Assembly (NCBI GenBank): GCA_900762245.1 | Contig: CAAFFR010000011.1 | Location: forward strand, 1-10,523 | DNA: 10,523 bases | Source: an uncultured Oscillospiraceae bacterium | GTDB taxonomy: Bacteria > Bacillota_A > Clostridia > Oscillospirales > Oscillospiraceae | Direction of reading: 5' to 3' | Shown here: positions 1-7,297 of the stretch, one piece after another | Position numbering within the stretch: the first letter of the stretch is position 1 | How the letters are laid out: every line of letters starts with the position of its first letter | Notes under the pieces: generated by a model | What the model was told of the DNA's origin: nothing | Seen by the model: the letters and a program-made list of their open reading frames with translations, nothing else | Databases searched by the model: none | Position numbers and translations under genes: made by a program

Positions 1-1521
1 ATGGAAGTAAATCTTCCTTCCACTCTGAACGCTATTCAGAGCTATGCCTTCAGCGGCTGCGGCTTCACAGAGTTTACCATTCCCACAGGTGTGCAGGTTA
101 TCAACTCCAATGCCTTCAACTATAACTGGGGCTGGAACGAAAAATCCCCTCTGTCTCAGCTGCGTTTCCTGGGCGACGCCCCTCTGATCGCCTCTGACGG
201 CTTTAATGGCATTACCGCCACTGCCCGCTATTCCTCCACCAACGAAAGCTGGACTGCCGACAAGCTCCAGGATTACGGCGGTACCATCACCTGGGTGGCC
301 GATGATAATATTTCCGACACTGGCGGTTCTGCAGATGTCTATATCATTGCAGAGGGCTACTGCGGCAGCAATGTCTATTTTGTTATCTACAGCAACGGTG
401 AGATGACCATCAAAACTGCAACGACTTATGCCCTCCGTTCTGCAGCAGCCAACGATATGGATGACTACGCCTCCCCCGAGGATACTCCCTGGTATCCCTA
501 CCGCGACCAGATCAAGTCCATCACCGTGGAAGAGGGTGTCAACAGTGTTGGCGAAAATGCCTTTGTCGGTTGTGAGAATCTGACGGAAGTTACCATCCAG
601 GACGGCGTTGCAGAGGTTGGTGCCAATGCTTTCGCCGAATGCACCAGTCTGACAGAAGTTACAATCGAAGAGGGTGTTTCCGAAATCGGTGACAGTGCCT
701 TTGCAGGCTGCGAAAATCTGTCCGAAGTCACGTTCCACGGCAACGCACCTGAGTTCGGCGAAAATGTCTTTGCAGATGTGGAAGTTACGGTAAACTATCC
801 TGCGAACGACGAAAGCTGGAGCCAGGAAGTTGTGGAAAATTTGGGAGAATCCGTTGTAGCAAACCCGGACGTGAATCTGCATTCCCACAGCTATGCCGCA
901 GAGGTGACAGCGCCGACTTGTACGGAGAATGGCTATACCACCTACACCTGTGAATGCGGCGATTCCTATACCGCGGACGAGGTGGCGGCAACAGGTCACA
1001 GCTATGATTCCAAGGTGACGGAACCCACCTGCACCGAACAGGGTTACACAACCTATACCTGTGGATGCGGAGACTCTTACGTGGGCGACTATATAGAGGC
1101 TTCTCACAGTGTGGAAATTCCTCCCGAGTTTAGCTGGGCTAAGGATTACAGCAGCTGCAAGAGTAACTTCTACTGCAAAAACTGTGATTATGTGCGGGTC
1201 AAAACCTGCACGGTGACCATCGAAACAGATGAGCAGAAGACCGTTTACACCGCTACGGTGGAATTCGAGGGTACACAGTACCAGAATGTGCAGGAAGTTG
1301 TAATTGAAAATATCCTGTGGGGTGATGCCTCCGGCGATGGCAAGGTCAACGCAATGGATGCCACCCGTATCCTTCGCTACGCAGCAAAGCTGATTACGGA
1401 AGATAAGATCGACCTGATCGCTGCTGATGTCAACAGCGATGGCCGCGTTAATGCAATGGATGCAACCCGTATCCTGCGTTACGCAGCAAAACTTATTGCG
1501 GAACTGAAAGTTCAGAAATAA
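1..1521 (+). CDS. BspA-like leucine-rich-repeat surface protein with C-terminal dockerin (5' truncated)
   Basis: The reading frame is open from the first base and the visible N-terminus is not a signal peptide, so the true start is upstream and the 506 visible residues are a C-terminal part. Residues 1-50 hold one LRR_5/BspA-type repeat. Residues about 112-173 resemble the GxCGxN...GxxTI...PWxxYR module that often precedes BspA repeats in Clostridia, here with an unusual Ala/Asn/Asp-rich stretch. Residues 175-243 are three 23-residue LRR_5 repeats. Residues 296-368 are two Cys-containing repeats (C307, C317, C319; C344, C354, C356), followed by a CxxC at 392/395. Residues 441-499 form a dockerin with two calcium loops (D442/S444/D446/N450/D453 and D476/N478/D480/N484/D487). 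In the families concerned, such proteins are secreted and adhesive, and the dockerin docks on a cohesin. The binding target is unknown. A terminator follows directly, so this gene is transcriptionally separate from the polysaccharide operon. Domain identity is clear; biological role is inferred. Confidence 0.9.
   Translation: MEVNLPSTLNAIQSYAFSGCGFTEFTIPTGVQVINSNAFNYNWGWNEKSPLSQLRFLGDAPLIASDGFNGITATARYSSTNESWTADKLQDYGGTITWVADDNISDTGGSADVYIIAEGYCGSNVYFVIYSNGEMTIKTATTYALRSAAANDMDDYASPEDTPWYPYRDQIKSITVEEGVNSVGENAFVGCENLTEVTIQDGVAEVGANAFAECTSLTEVTIEEGVSEIGDSAFAGCENLSEVTFHGNAPEFGENVFADVEVTVNYPANDESWSQEVVENLGESVVANPDVNLHSHSYAAEVTAPTCTENGYTTYTCECGDSYTADEVAATGHSYDSKVTEPTCTEQGYTTYTCGCGDSYVGDYIEASHSVEIPPEFSWAKDYSSCKSNFYCKNCDYVRVKTCTVTIETDEQKTVYTATVEFEGTQYQNVQEVVIENILWGDASGDGKVNAMDATRILRYAAKLITEDKIDLIAADVNSDGRVNAMDATRILRYAAKLIAELKVQK
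523..729 (+). repeat. Three tandem 69-bp LRR_5 (BspA-type) repeats
   Basis: Residues 175-197, 198-220 and 221-243 are three in-register 23-residue units with the shared pattern TI-x-x-GV-x-x-(V/I)G-x-x-AF-x-x-C-x-x-L-x-EV. The Cys and the AF pair recur at the same place in every unit. This is the standard spacing of the BspA/TpLRR family, whose members form solenoids used in adhesion. Confidence 0.88.
886..1104 (+). repeat. Two tandem Cys-containing PTCT...GYTTYTCxCG repeats
   Basis: Residues 296-332 and 333-368 are two near-identical modules of 37 and 36 residues. Each starts with HSY, continues with PTCT, then GYTTYTC-x-CGDSY, and leads into the next HS. Each module has one Cys in PTCT and a CxC pair ten residues later. 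I recall this motif as recurrent in surface proteins of gut Clostridia, but I know no established function. The Cys spacing and the flanking His could allow metal binding or disulfides, which is speculation. Confidence 0.75.
1348..1497 (+). repeat. Duplicated dockerin half-repeat (two 48-bp copies)
   Basis: The stretches 1348-1395 and 1450-1497 encode the same 16 residues (NAMDATRILRYAAKLI). The two DNA copies differ at 6 of 48 bases, every one a synonymous third-position change. They form the second half of each calcium loop and the following helix of the dockerin. Confidence 0.9.
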
Positions 1522-1533
1522 ATTCGTATCAGG

Positions 1534-1572
1534 GCGGTGAGGAGAAATCCTCACCGCTTCTTTTATATTTTT
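1534..1572 (+). terminator. Rho-independent terminator after the LRR-dockerin gene
   Basis: A perfect 10-bp stem (1534-1543 pairing with 1548-1557) closes a GAAA tetraloop and is followed by a T-rich tail (1558-1572). It starts 12 bases after the stop codon. The geometry is that of a strong intrinsic terminator and separates the LRR gene from the downstream operon. Confidence 0.95.
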
Positions 1573-1587
1573 GCGAAAAATGTCGAA
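1571..1587 (+). promoter_or_regulatory. Candidate tandem Spo0A (0A) boxes
   Basis: TGTCGAA at 1581-1587 matches the Spo0A box consensus exactly. TTGCGAA at 1571-1577 matches 5 of 7 positions, in the same orientation and offset by exactly 10 bp (one helical turn). As I recall, the well-studied Bacillus subtilis abrB site has the same tandem spacing. The pair lies about 22 bp upstream of the predicted -35 of the polysaccharide operon. The surroundings are A/T-rich and the first box overlaps the terminator tail, so a chance match is possible. Confidence 0.4.
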
Positions 1588-1608
1588 AAAACTCAATAGC
1601 GGTAGCAA

Positions 1609-1637
1609 TTTACGCCTCTTTTTCGGTATGATATTAA
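1609..1637 (+). promoter_or_regulatory. Predicted sigma-A promoter of the polysaccharide operon
   Basis: A -35-like TTTACG (1609-1614) and a -10-like TATTAA (1632-1637) are separated by 17 bp, and a TG at 1629-1630 gives an extended -10. Each hexamer matches consensus at four of six positions. The leader would be about 20 bases and carries AAAGGAG at 1649-1655, ten bases before the ATG at 1666. It lies just downstream of a terminator and upstream of eight overlapping genes, as expected for the operon promoter. Confidence 0.45.
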
Positions 1638-1665
1638 AAAATCAATATAAAGGAGAGGATAACAA

Positions 1666-2550
1666 ATGGAAGGATATTCTGTGCTGATGTCGGTGTATTG
1701 CCGGGAGCAGCCGGAGAATTTGCGGTTGGCGGTGGAGAGTATTCTGGGGCAGACTGTGGCGCCCTCGGAGTTTGTACTGGTATGCGACGGCCCGTTGACG
1801 CAGGAGCTGGATGGGGTGATTGATGAGTTTTGTGCCGGATATCCGGCGCTTTTTCATATTCTGCGGTTGGAGGAAAACCGGGGATTGGGCGCAGCCCTGA
1901 ATGCAGGCTTGCGGGAATGCCGCTGCGAACTGGTGGCACGGATGGATTCTGACGATATTTCTCTGCCGGAGCGGATGCGGCTGCAATTGGAAGCCTGGCA
2001 GCAGCACCCGGGCCTCAGCGCTCTGGGCGGTCAGATCGCAGAATTTTCTCACGCTCCTGATCATCTTTTGGCTTACCGCCGGGTTCCCACGGCACCGGAG
2101 ACCATTCGTACCTATCTGAAACGCCGCAGCCCTATGAACCATACCACAACCCTGCTGCGCAGAAGCCATGTGCTGGAAGTGGGCGGCTACGAGGAAGTTG
2201 CCGGATTTGAGGATTATTGCCTCTGGATCAAGCTGATCTCCCGAGGATTTTCTTTGGCCAATGTGCCCCATGTATGCTGCCATGTTCGGGCAGACGATGG
2301 GATGTACCGCCGCCGGGGCGGCTGGAAGTACTTTAAAAATGCGGTGAAAATGGAAACCTTTCTGCTGCATTCCGGCCTGATCACGGTTTGGGAATACGCG
2401 GGGAATGTGGCAGTCCGTTTTGCTGGTACGGTGCTGATTTCCACAAAGCTGCGGCGGCTGATGTTTCTTCGGTTCCTGCGTCTGCGTGCCGTGGAGGAAG
2501 CGAAGGATTTGTCCGGCTTACCGATGTTTGCGCAGGTAAAACGAATATGA
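1666..2550 (+). CDS. Family 2 glycosyltransferase (GT-A fold)
   Basis: This 294-residue cytoplasmic or membrane-associated enzyme would transfer a sugar from a nucleotide-sugar donor to the lipid-linked repeat unit. The N-terminus (SVLMSVYCREQP) is the GT2 first strand and loop. ENRGLGAALNAGL is the conserved GT2 segment before the metal site. DSDD at 94-97 is the DxD-type metal/nucleotide site, and FEDYCLW at 181-187 contains the ED motif holding the catalytic base. The basic, hydrophobic C-terminus suggests membrane association. The start is fixed by AAAGGAG ten bases upstream. It resembles the AmsE-like branch of GT2 in exopolysaccharide clusters, but donor and linkage cannot be read from sequence. 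Phe is encoded by TTT in 11 of 12 cases. It is the first gene of the operon, and its stop overlaps the next ATG as ATGA. Confidence 0.93.
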   Translation: MEGYSVLMSVYCREQPENLRLAVESILGQTVAPSEFVLVCDGPLTQELDGVIDEFCAGYPALFHILRLEENRGLGAALNAGLRECRCELVARMDSDDISLPERMRLQLEAWQQHPGLSALGGQIAEFSHAPDHLLAYRRVPTAPETIRTYLKRRSPMNHTTTLLRRSHVLEVGGYEEVAGFEDYCLWIKLISRGFSLANVPHVCCHVRADDGMYRRRGGWKYFKNAVKMETFLLHSGLITVWEYAGNVAVRFAGTVLISTKLRRLMFLRFLRLRAVEEAKDLSGLPMFAQVKRI

Positions 2551-3818
2551 AGATCCTGATCGTCAGCCACACCTGTCTCAGCACCCATAACAATATGGGA
2601 AAAACCCTCCTCTCCTATTTCCGGGGCTTTGCGCCGGAGGAACTGGCCCAATTGTATTTCCACCGGGAGGCACCATCGGAAAGAGCGTGCTGCCGGTATT
2701 ACCGCTTTACCGATGCGGACGCACTGAAATCCCTGTTTTCCCGGAAGGAACCGGGAAATCGCTTTGACGTATCCTCTCTTTCCAAATCAAATATCAATGG
2801 GGGCGGCAGCGCCCTTTCTTTTTTATACCGATGGGGACAGGGGCGCACAGCCACTGTCCATGCTTTGCGTGCTCTGCTGTGGAACTGCAGCCGCTGGGAG
2901 ACCCGGCGGCTATGGCAGTGGATCGAAGAATTTTCTCCCGACGCAGTCTTTTTTGCGGCGGGGGACTATGGTTTTTCCTATGACATCGCAGCACGGATCG
3001 CCCGAAAAGGGAATATTCCGCTGGTGGTGTGCTGCGTGGACGATTTTTATCTTTACAACCGAAATGAAGGCAGTTTTTTGGGACGGTGGCTGCACCACCG
3101 TTTTCTGAAAACCGTCCATCGCACTATGGAACAGGCGGATGCGGTATTTGTCATCTGCGAAAGTCTGAAAAGGGAATATGAATCCCGTTTCAGCAAGCCA
3201 TGCCATTTGCTCCACACGCCGGCGATGCTCTATGCTGGGAAAACCGGAAAGACCAATCAAATTGCCTACATCGGCAATCTGGAACTGAAACGGGAGGATT
3301 CTCTGGTGCAGCTGGGACGGGCACTTCAGAAATTGGAAATTCCGGGGATTCCCAAGTGTTTGGATGTGTATTCCCCGGAGAAAGATTCGGAAATTTTAAA
3401 ATACATGACCATGGAAAATGGAATCCGGTTTCATGGGCCGCTGCCGGGAAATCGGGTGCAGGAAACGATGGCCTCCTGCCTTGCGGTGATTCATGCAGAG
3501 TCCTTTGATCCCAAAATGCAGGCCATCGTCCGGCATAGCGTCTCCGCCAAGATTCCTGATGCGCTGCAGAATGGCCCCTGTCTTCTTGCCTACGGTCCGG
3601 CGGGGATCGCGTCCATGGACTACCTGCTGAGAACCGGGGCGGCCTTCTGCATCACGGACCCGGAAAAATTACAGCCGGAATTGGCGCGAATTTTGTCCGA
3701 TCCCCAACTCCGGGAGGAAATCGTGGCCCGGGCCAGGGAGGTGGCGGCGAAAAATCACCACCCCTATGGAGGCAGCCGTCTGATCCGGCGGGTATTGGAG
3801 GAGGCAGGGAAGCCATGA
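2547..3818 (+). CDS. GT-B glycosyltransferase, group 1-like, divergent catalytic motif
   Basis: The 423-residue protein starts with MKILIVSHTC, a typical first strand of a GT-B N-terminal domain, at an ATGA overlap with the GT2 gene. The frame is open further upstream to 2388, but that stretch lies inside the GT2 gene and is not GT-like. No strong Shine-Dalgarno is present (only AGGT near 2533), which suggests translational coupling. The C-terminal half has the expected IAYIGNLELKRED strand, then HAESFDPK around E318, KIPDALQNGPCLLAYGP from K335, and a terminal helix. The usual EX7E second Glu is not in its standard place. The KIP...L..G..LAYGP pattern belongs to a GT4-like branch I recognise from exopolysaccharide loci. 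It probably adds one sugar of the repeat unit; donor and acceptor are unknown. Confidence 0.85.
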   Translation: MKILIVSHTCLSTHNNMGKTLLSYFRGFAPEELAQLYFHREAPSERACCRYYRFTDADALKSLFSRKEPGNRFDVSSLSKSNINGGGSALSFLYRWGQGRTATVHALRALLWNCSRWETRRLWQWIEEFSPDAVFFAAGDYGFSYDIAARIARKGNIPLVVCCVDDFYLYNRNEGSFLGRWLHHRFLKTVHRTMEQADAVFVICESLKREYESRFSKPCHLLHTPAMLYAGKTGKTNQIAYIGNLELKREDSLVQLGRALQKLEIPGIPKCLDVYSPEKDSEILKYMTMENGIRFHGPLPGNRVQETMASCLAVIHAESFDPKMQAIVRHSVSAKIPDALQNGPCLLAYGPAGIASMDYLLRTGAAFCITDPEKLQPELARILSDPQLREEIVARAREVAAKNHHPYGGSRLIRRVLEEAGKP

Positions 3819-5020
3819 AGGTCATCCAGATCAACTGTGTCTACCCCCGGGGCAGCACCGGGCAGATCACCCGGGCCATTCACCATCACCTCCAACGGCA
3901 GGGGACCGAATCCCGGGTAATTTACGGCCGGGGACTAAAATGGGAAGAAGCCGGGGTGCGGAAGCTGTGCCCGGAATGGTACGCCAAGGCAAATGCGCTC
4001 CTTTCCCGGCTGACGGGAAAGGTCCACGGGGGCTGCCTGCTGTCCACCCTGTACCTGCTGATCCTGCTGCGCCGGGAACAGCCGGATGTGGTGCACCTGC
4101 AGTGCATCAACGGAAATTTTGTAAATCCCTACCTTCTTCTGAACTGGCTGAAACGCCGTGGAATCAAAACGCTGCTGACCCTCCACGCAGAGTTTCCCTA
4201 TACCGGTGGCTGCGCCCATGCACTGAGCTGCGAAAGGTGGCAGACCGGCTGCGGGAACTGCCCCCGGTGGCGGGAAAATGGCAGCTTTTTCCGGGATGGA
4301 ACTGCCGAAGCCTTTCGCAAAATGGAGGATGCTTACCGGGGCTTTGAGAAAAATCTAACGGTGGTATCTGTTTCTGCATGGCTGCAAAGAAGGGTAGTAC
4401 GGTCTCCCATGCTGAAGGGAATGCACCATGAAGTGATCTACAATGGAGTGGATACTGCCTGCTTTTCACCAAAAATACAGGGAAAAGAGAGGAAGAACGC
4501 CCGGATCTTGTATGCAACGCCCTCCTTTTCTGATGACCAAAACCATTTGAAAGGCGGCTGGTATGTTCTGAAACTGGCCCGGAGGATGGAAGCGTTTCCG
4601 GTGGAGTTCTGCATTGCCGGGAAAGGAAAGCCCTCCGGGGCAATGCCCCAAAATATAACACTGCTGGGGGAAATTGCGGACCCGCGGGAAATGGCGTCCC
4701 AGTATGCCAATGCGGATGTGACCCTGCTGACCAGCCGGGGAGAGACGTTTTCCATGGTGACGGCGGAAAGCTTATGCTGCGGCACGCCGGTGGTGGGATT
4801 TCAATGCGGCGGTGCGGAGGAAATCGCGCTGCCGGAATTTTCCCGGTTTGTTCCTTTTGGAAATTTGGATGCACTGGAGGCGGCGGTGGAAGCGGTGCTG
4901 AAAGCACCCCATGACCGGGACAAGTGCGCCGGTCAGGCGGCTGCACGGTATGCCCTGTCATCCATGCAGGAACGCTATGCATCGCTGTACCGGAGGCTGG
5001 CAGATGAAAATTCGGACTGA
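3815..5020 (+). CDS. Family 4 glycosyltransferase, WcaC-like
   Basis: The 401 residues show a GT-B fold. The N-terminus (MKVIQINCVYPRGSTGQI) has the Gly-rich loop of the acceptor domain. HLQCINGNFVNPYLLL and LTLHAEFPYTGGC are typical of the WcaC-like branch of colanic-acid-type glycosyltransferases. A cysteine cluster C133-x5-C139-x6-C146-x2-C149 follows. VIYNGVDTACFSP marks the interdomain linker. E310 and E318 form the EX7E donor-site motif in GETFSMVTAE, followed by GTPVVGF and GGAEEI. The start overlaps the previous stop as ATGA and is preceded by GGAGGAGG at 3797-3804. The enzyme would act at the cytoplasmic face on an undecaprenyl-linked intermediate. Substrate specificity is not predictable. 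Confidence 0.92.
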   Translation: MKVIQINCVYPRGSTGQITRAIHHHLQRQGTESRVIYGRGLKWEEAGVRKLCPEWYAKANALLSRLTGKVHGGCLLSTLYLLILLRREQPDVVHLQCINGNFVNPYLLLNWLKRRGIKTLLTLHAEFPYTGGCAHALSCERWQTGCGNCPRWRENGSFFRDGTAEAFRKMEDAYRGFEKNLTVVSVSAWLQRRVVRSPMLKGMHHEVIYNGVDTACFSPKIQGKERKNARILYATPSFSDDQNHLKGGWYVLKLARRMEAFPVEFCIAGKGKPSGAMPQNITLLGEIADPREMASQYANADVTLLTSRGETFSMVTAESLCCGTPVVGFQCGGAEEIALPEFSRFVPFGNLDALEAAVEAVLKAPHDRDKCAGQAAARYALSSMQERYASLYRRLADENSD

Positions 5021-6155
5021 CGCGTCCTTGCTGGGGCTGAATTTTCTGTGTTTGTGGGGGATCACCCTGACACAGGCGCTGGGAAAACCGGGGCTTGCCA
5101 GCCTGATGTTTACCTGCACCTTCCCCTTCACACTGGCACTATGGCTGGTGCGCACAGAACAGGCAATGGAGGAAGAAAACTGTCTGACTGTGGCGATTTT
5201 CTGGCTCTCCGCCGTCAGCGTCTGCCTTAATGCCCTGATGAGCGGAACGGTTGTGACGTTTTCTTATCTGAAAAAGCTGATCCTTTTCTGGTGCACCGTC
5301 GCGATGCTGGTTGCCGTCAGCCGTTATCGACCCGGGAAGCGGGAAGTGGGCTTTGTCCTTGCCGGGAATACGGTCATCAGCTGTCTGCTATGCCTTTTCT
5401 ATCTGCTTCGGCGGCAGGAGATGTTTCTGCTGAACGGCATGGTTACGGGGTATCTGACCTTTCGCTTTACCAATCCCAACCTTGCGGCCCTGTTTCTGGC
5501 GGCTATGGCTATGATCCAGTTTGCAAGGCCTGAAATGGGAAGAAAGTGGGTGTTTCACCGGATGCTCGGGGTTATTTTGACGTTTTTTGTGTACAAAACC
5601 CAGTCCAGAAATGCCGTGCTGATTTTGCTTTGCTTTCTTCTGCTGAGCCTGCTTTCCCGCAGGAAACAGGTGATCGGGAAAAAAGCGGCGGCACTTCTGT
5701 CGCTGCTGCCGCTGGTGTTTGCGGCGGCGTATCTGCTTCTGGTGTCCGCACCCTGGGTGCAGCAGCGCTTCTCCTTTCTGGCGGGAGAGGGAAAGGGACT
5801 GGATTCCCGGGTGGAAGTTTGGCGGTTTGCGGTGGATGCCTTTCTGACAAGACCGATCACCGGGGCCTACAGCCAGATCAGCTTCGGCACCGGCGCATCC
5901 CAAATGCACAATACCCATCTGGACCTTCTGGCCTCCTATGGGATTGGAGTGTTTCTGCTGGTATGGCGGCTACTGTATTTGCTGCTGTACCGGGAGGGGG
6001 AGGGAAGGACAGCGGCAAAATTCCGACTTGCTTTGCTGTGCCTGTTTCTGTCGGGAATCGGAGAAGCCAGCCTCTTTTCCGGAGGTATGGGCATCAGCTT
6101 GTATGCCGGAATGCTGGGGCTGCTGGCAAATTTTGACTATGGGGAAACGTCATGA
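5004..6155 (+). CDS. Wzy-like polysaccharide polymerase / O-antigen ligase-family membrane protein
   Basis: A 383-residue integral membrane protein with about ten or more hydrophobic segments. Motifs of the O-antigen ligase/polymerase family (PF04932) are visible: NPN at 157-159 before a membrane helix, QSRNA around 200-204, and an outer-loop region with RVEVW and HNTHLDLLASYG, with H302 and H305 in the place of the family's conserved His. The family either polymerises repeat units outside the membrane (Wzy) or ligates glycans. With a flippase and a Wzz-like gene in the same operon, polymerase is the better reading. The chosen ATG at 5004 has GGAGG seven bases upstream and gives a normal N-terminus. 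It overlaps the preceding gene by 17 bases. Longer frames upstream fall inside that gene and are unlikely. Confidence 0.86.
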   Translation: MKIRTDASLLGLNFLCLWGITLTQALGKPGLASLMFTCTFPFTLALWLVRTEQAMEEENCLTVAIFWLSAVSVCLNALMSGTVVTFSYLKKLILFWCTVAMLVAVSRYRPGKREVGFVLAGNTVISCLLCLFYLLRRQEMFLLNGMVTGYLTFRFTNPNLAALFLAAMAMIQFARPEMGRKWVFHRMLGVILTFFVYKTQSRNAVLILLCFLLLSLLSRRKQVIGKKAAALLSLLPLVFAAAYLLLVSAPWVQQRFSFLAGEGKGLDSRVEVWRFAVDAFLTRPITGAYSQISFGTGASQMHNTHLDLLASYGIGVFLLVWRLLYLLLYREGEGRTAAKFRLALLCLFLSGIGEASLFSGGMGISLYAGMLGLLANFDYGETS

Positions 6156-7297
6156 AAATTCTGTTTTTAAGCAACTATTTTAACCATCACCAGGCCCCGC
6201 TGTGCGATGCCCTCCATACTCTGACCGGGGGAAAGTTCTGTTTTGTGGAAACGGCGTCCATGCCACGGGAACAACGGGAATTGGGTTACCCCCGGCTGGA
6301 ACGGGCTTACCTTCTGTCCTGGGAGAATGAAAGAAACCGGGTGCTGGAGGAAGTGGGGAATGCGGATGTGGTCATCGCCGGGGAAGCACCCCAGCGGCTT
6401 GTTCGGCGGCGGCTTCTGACAGGAAAATTGACTTTCCGCTATTCAGAGCGGCCTCTGCGGGAGGGGTTGGAGGTCTGGAAGATCCTGCCCCGGCTGCTGC
6501 GGTGGCACTGGTGGAATCCCTTTTGGGCTGATCTGTATCTGCTCAGTACCGGAGCCTATACCGCAGGCGATTATGCAAAATTCGGCCTGTTTCGGGGAAA
6601 AAGCTTCCGCTGGGGCTATTTCCCGGAGGTGAAAAAGCAGAACAGGGAAACCCTCTTTTCGCAAAAGGAACCCACACAGATCCTCTGGTGCGGGCGGCTT
6701 CTGGAACTGAAGCATCCGGAACTGGCGCTGGAAGCGGCTGCCCGATTGTACCGGGAGGGATACCGGTTTATGTTAACCTTTCTCGGCAGCGGAGAGCAGG
6801 AACAACGGCTGAAAGACCGGGTGAAACAGGAGAATATGGAACATTGCGTTCGCTTTCCCGGTGCAGTTCCCCAAGAAAAAGTGGCAGAATATATGGAAAA
6901 AGCGGGGATTTTCCTCTTTACCAGCGACAAGCGGGAAGGCTGGGGCGCAGTTTTGAACGAGGCCATGGCCTGCGGCTGTGCGGTGGCGGCAAGTTTGGGG
7001 CCGGGATCGGTGCCGTATCTGATCAAGGACGGGGAAAATGGCCTGGTCTACTCAGAAAATAATGTGGATGCCCTGACGGAAAAGCTGCGGTTTCTTTTGG
7101 AAAACCCGGAGAAACAGGCGGTTTTCGGAGAAAAGGCCATGGAAACGGTTGGAAGTTTGTGGAGCCCGGAGGAGGCTGCCCGGCGGCTGATCCGGCTGTC
7201 GGAGGCCCTTTTGCGGGGCGAAAACGGGAGAAATTTATATGCGGAGGGGCCCTGCAGCTTTGAAGCGCCTCGAAAAAAGGAGAAGCCATGGACATAA
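6152..7297 (+). CDS. Family 4 glycosyltransferase
   Basis: The 381-residue GT-B protein begins MKILFLSNYFNHHQAPL at an ATGA overlap, with GGGGAA upstream. The N-terminal domain binds the acceptor. ILWCGRLLELKHPELALEAA (about 171-190) starts the donor domain, followed by FLGSGEQEQRLK. E262 and E270 make the EX7E motif in EGWGAVLNEAMACG, followed by the Gly-rich GPGSVPYLI and DGENGLVY, which contact the nucleotide-sugar phosphate in GT4 enzymes. It is probably the fourth transferase building the repeat unit. The donor sugar cannot be assigned. A short basic C-terminal tail runs into the acyltransferase gene, overlapping it by 10 bases. Confidence 0.92.
   Translation: MKILFLSNYFNHHQAPLCDALHTLTGGKFCFVETASMPREQRELGYPRLERAYLLSWENERNRVLEEVGNADVVIAGEAPQRLVRRRLLTGKLTFRYSERPLREGLEVWKILPRLLRWHWWNPFWADLYLLSTGAYTAGDYAKFGLFRGKSFRWGYFPEVKKQNRETLFSQKEPTQILWCGRLLELKHPELALEAAARLYREGYRFMLTFLGSGEQEQRLKDRVKQENMEHCVRFPGAVPQEKVAEYMEKAGIFLFTSDKREGWGAVLNEAMACGCAVAASLGPGSVPYLIKDGENGLVYSENNVDALTEKLRFLLENPEKQAVFGEKAMETVGSLWSPEEAARRLIRLSEALLRGENGRNLYAEGPCSFEAPRKKEKPWT

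Noticed and set aside
523..729. Regular 69-bp repeats considered as a CRISPR-like or non-coding repeat array
   Set aside because: The repeats are in frame, translate to LRR_5 units and have no spacers.
1609..1632. TTTACG paired with TATGAT as promoter
   Set aside because: The spacer would be only 12 bp. The same -35 with TATTAA at 17 bp and an extended TG fits much better.
1642..2370. Open frame of 242 codons on the - strand opposite the GT2 gene
   Set aside because: No recognisable motifs. It covers the promoter and start of a clear GT2 gene on the other strand.
2388..2546. Longer N-terminus for the second glycosyltransferase
   Set aside because: The extra 53 residues lie inside the GT2 gene in another frame and do not look like a GT-B start, whereas the ATG at 2547 gives a standard one with an ATGA overlap.
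4164..4982. Open frame of 272 codons on the - strand opposite the WcaC-like gene
   Set aside because: Composition is biased (Pro, Ser, Arg, His), there are no domain features, and the + strand gene has clear GT4 motifs.
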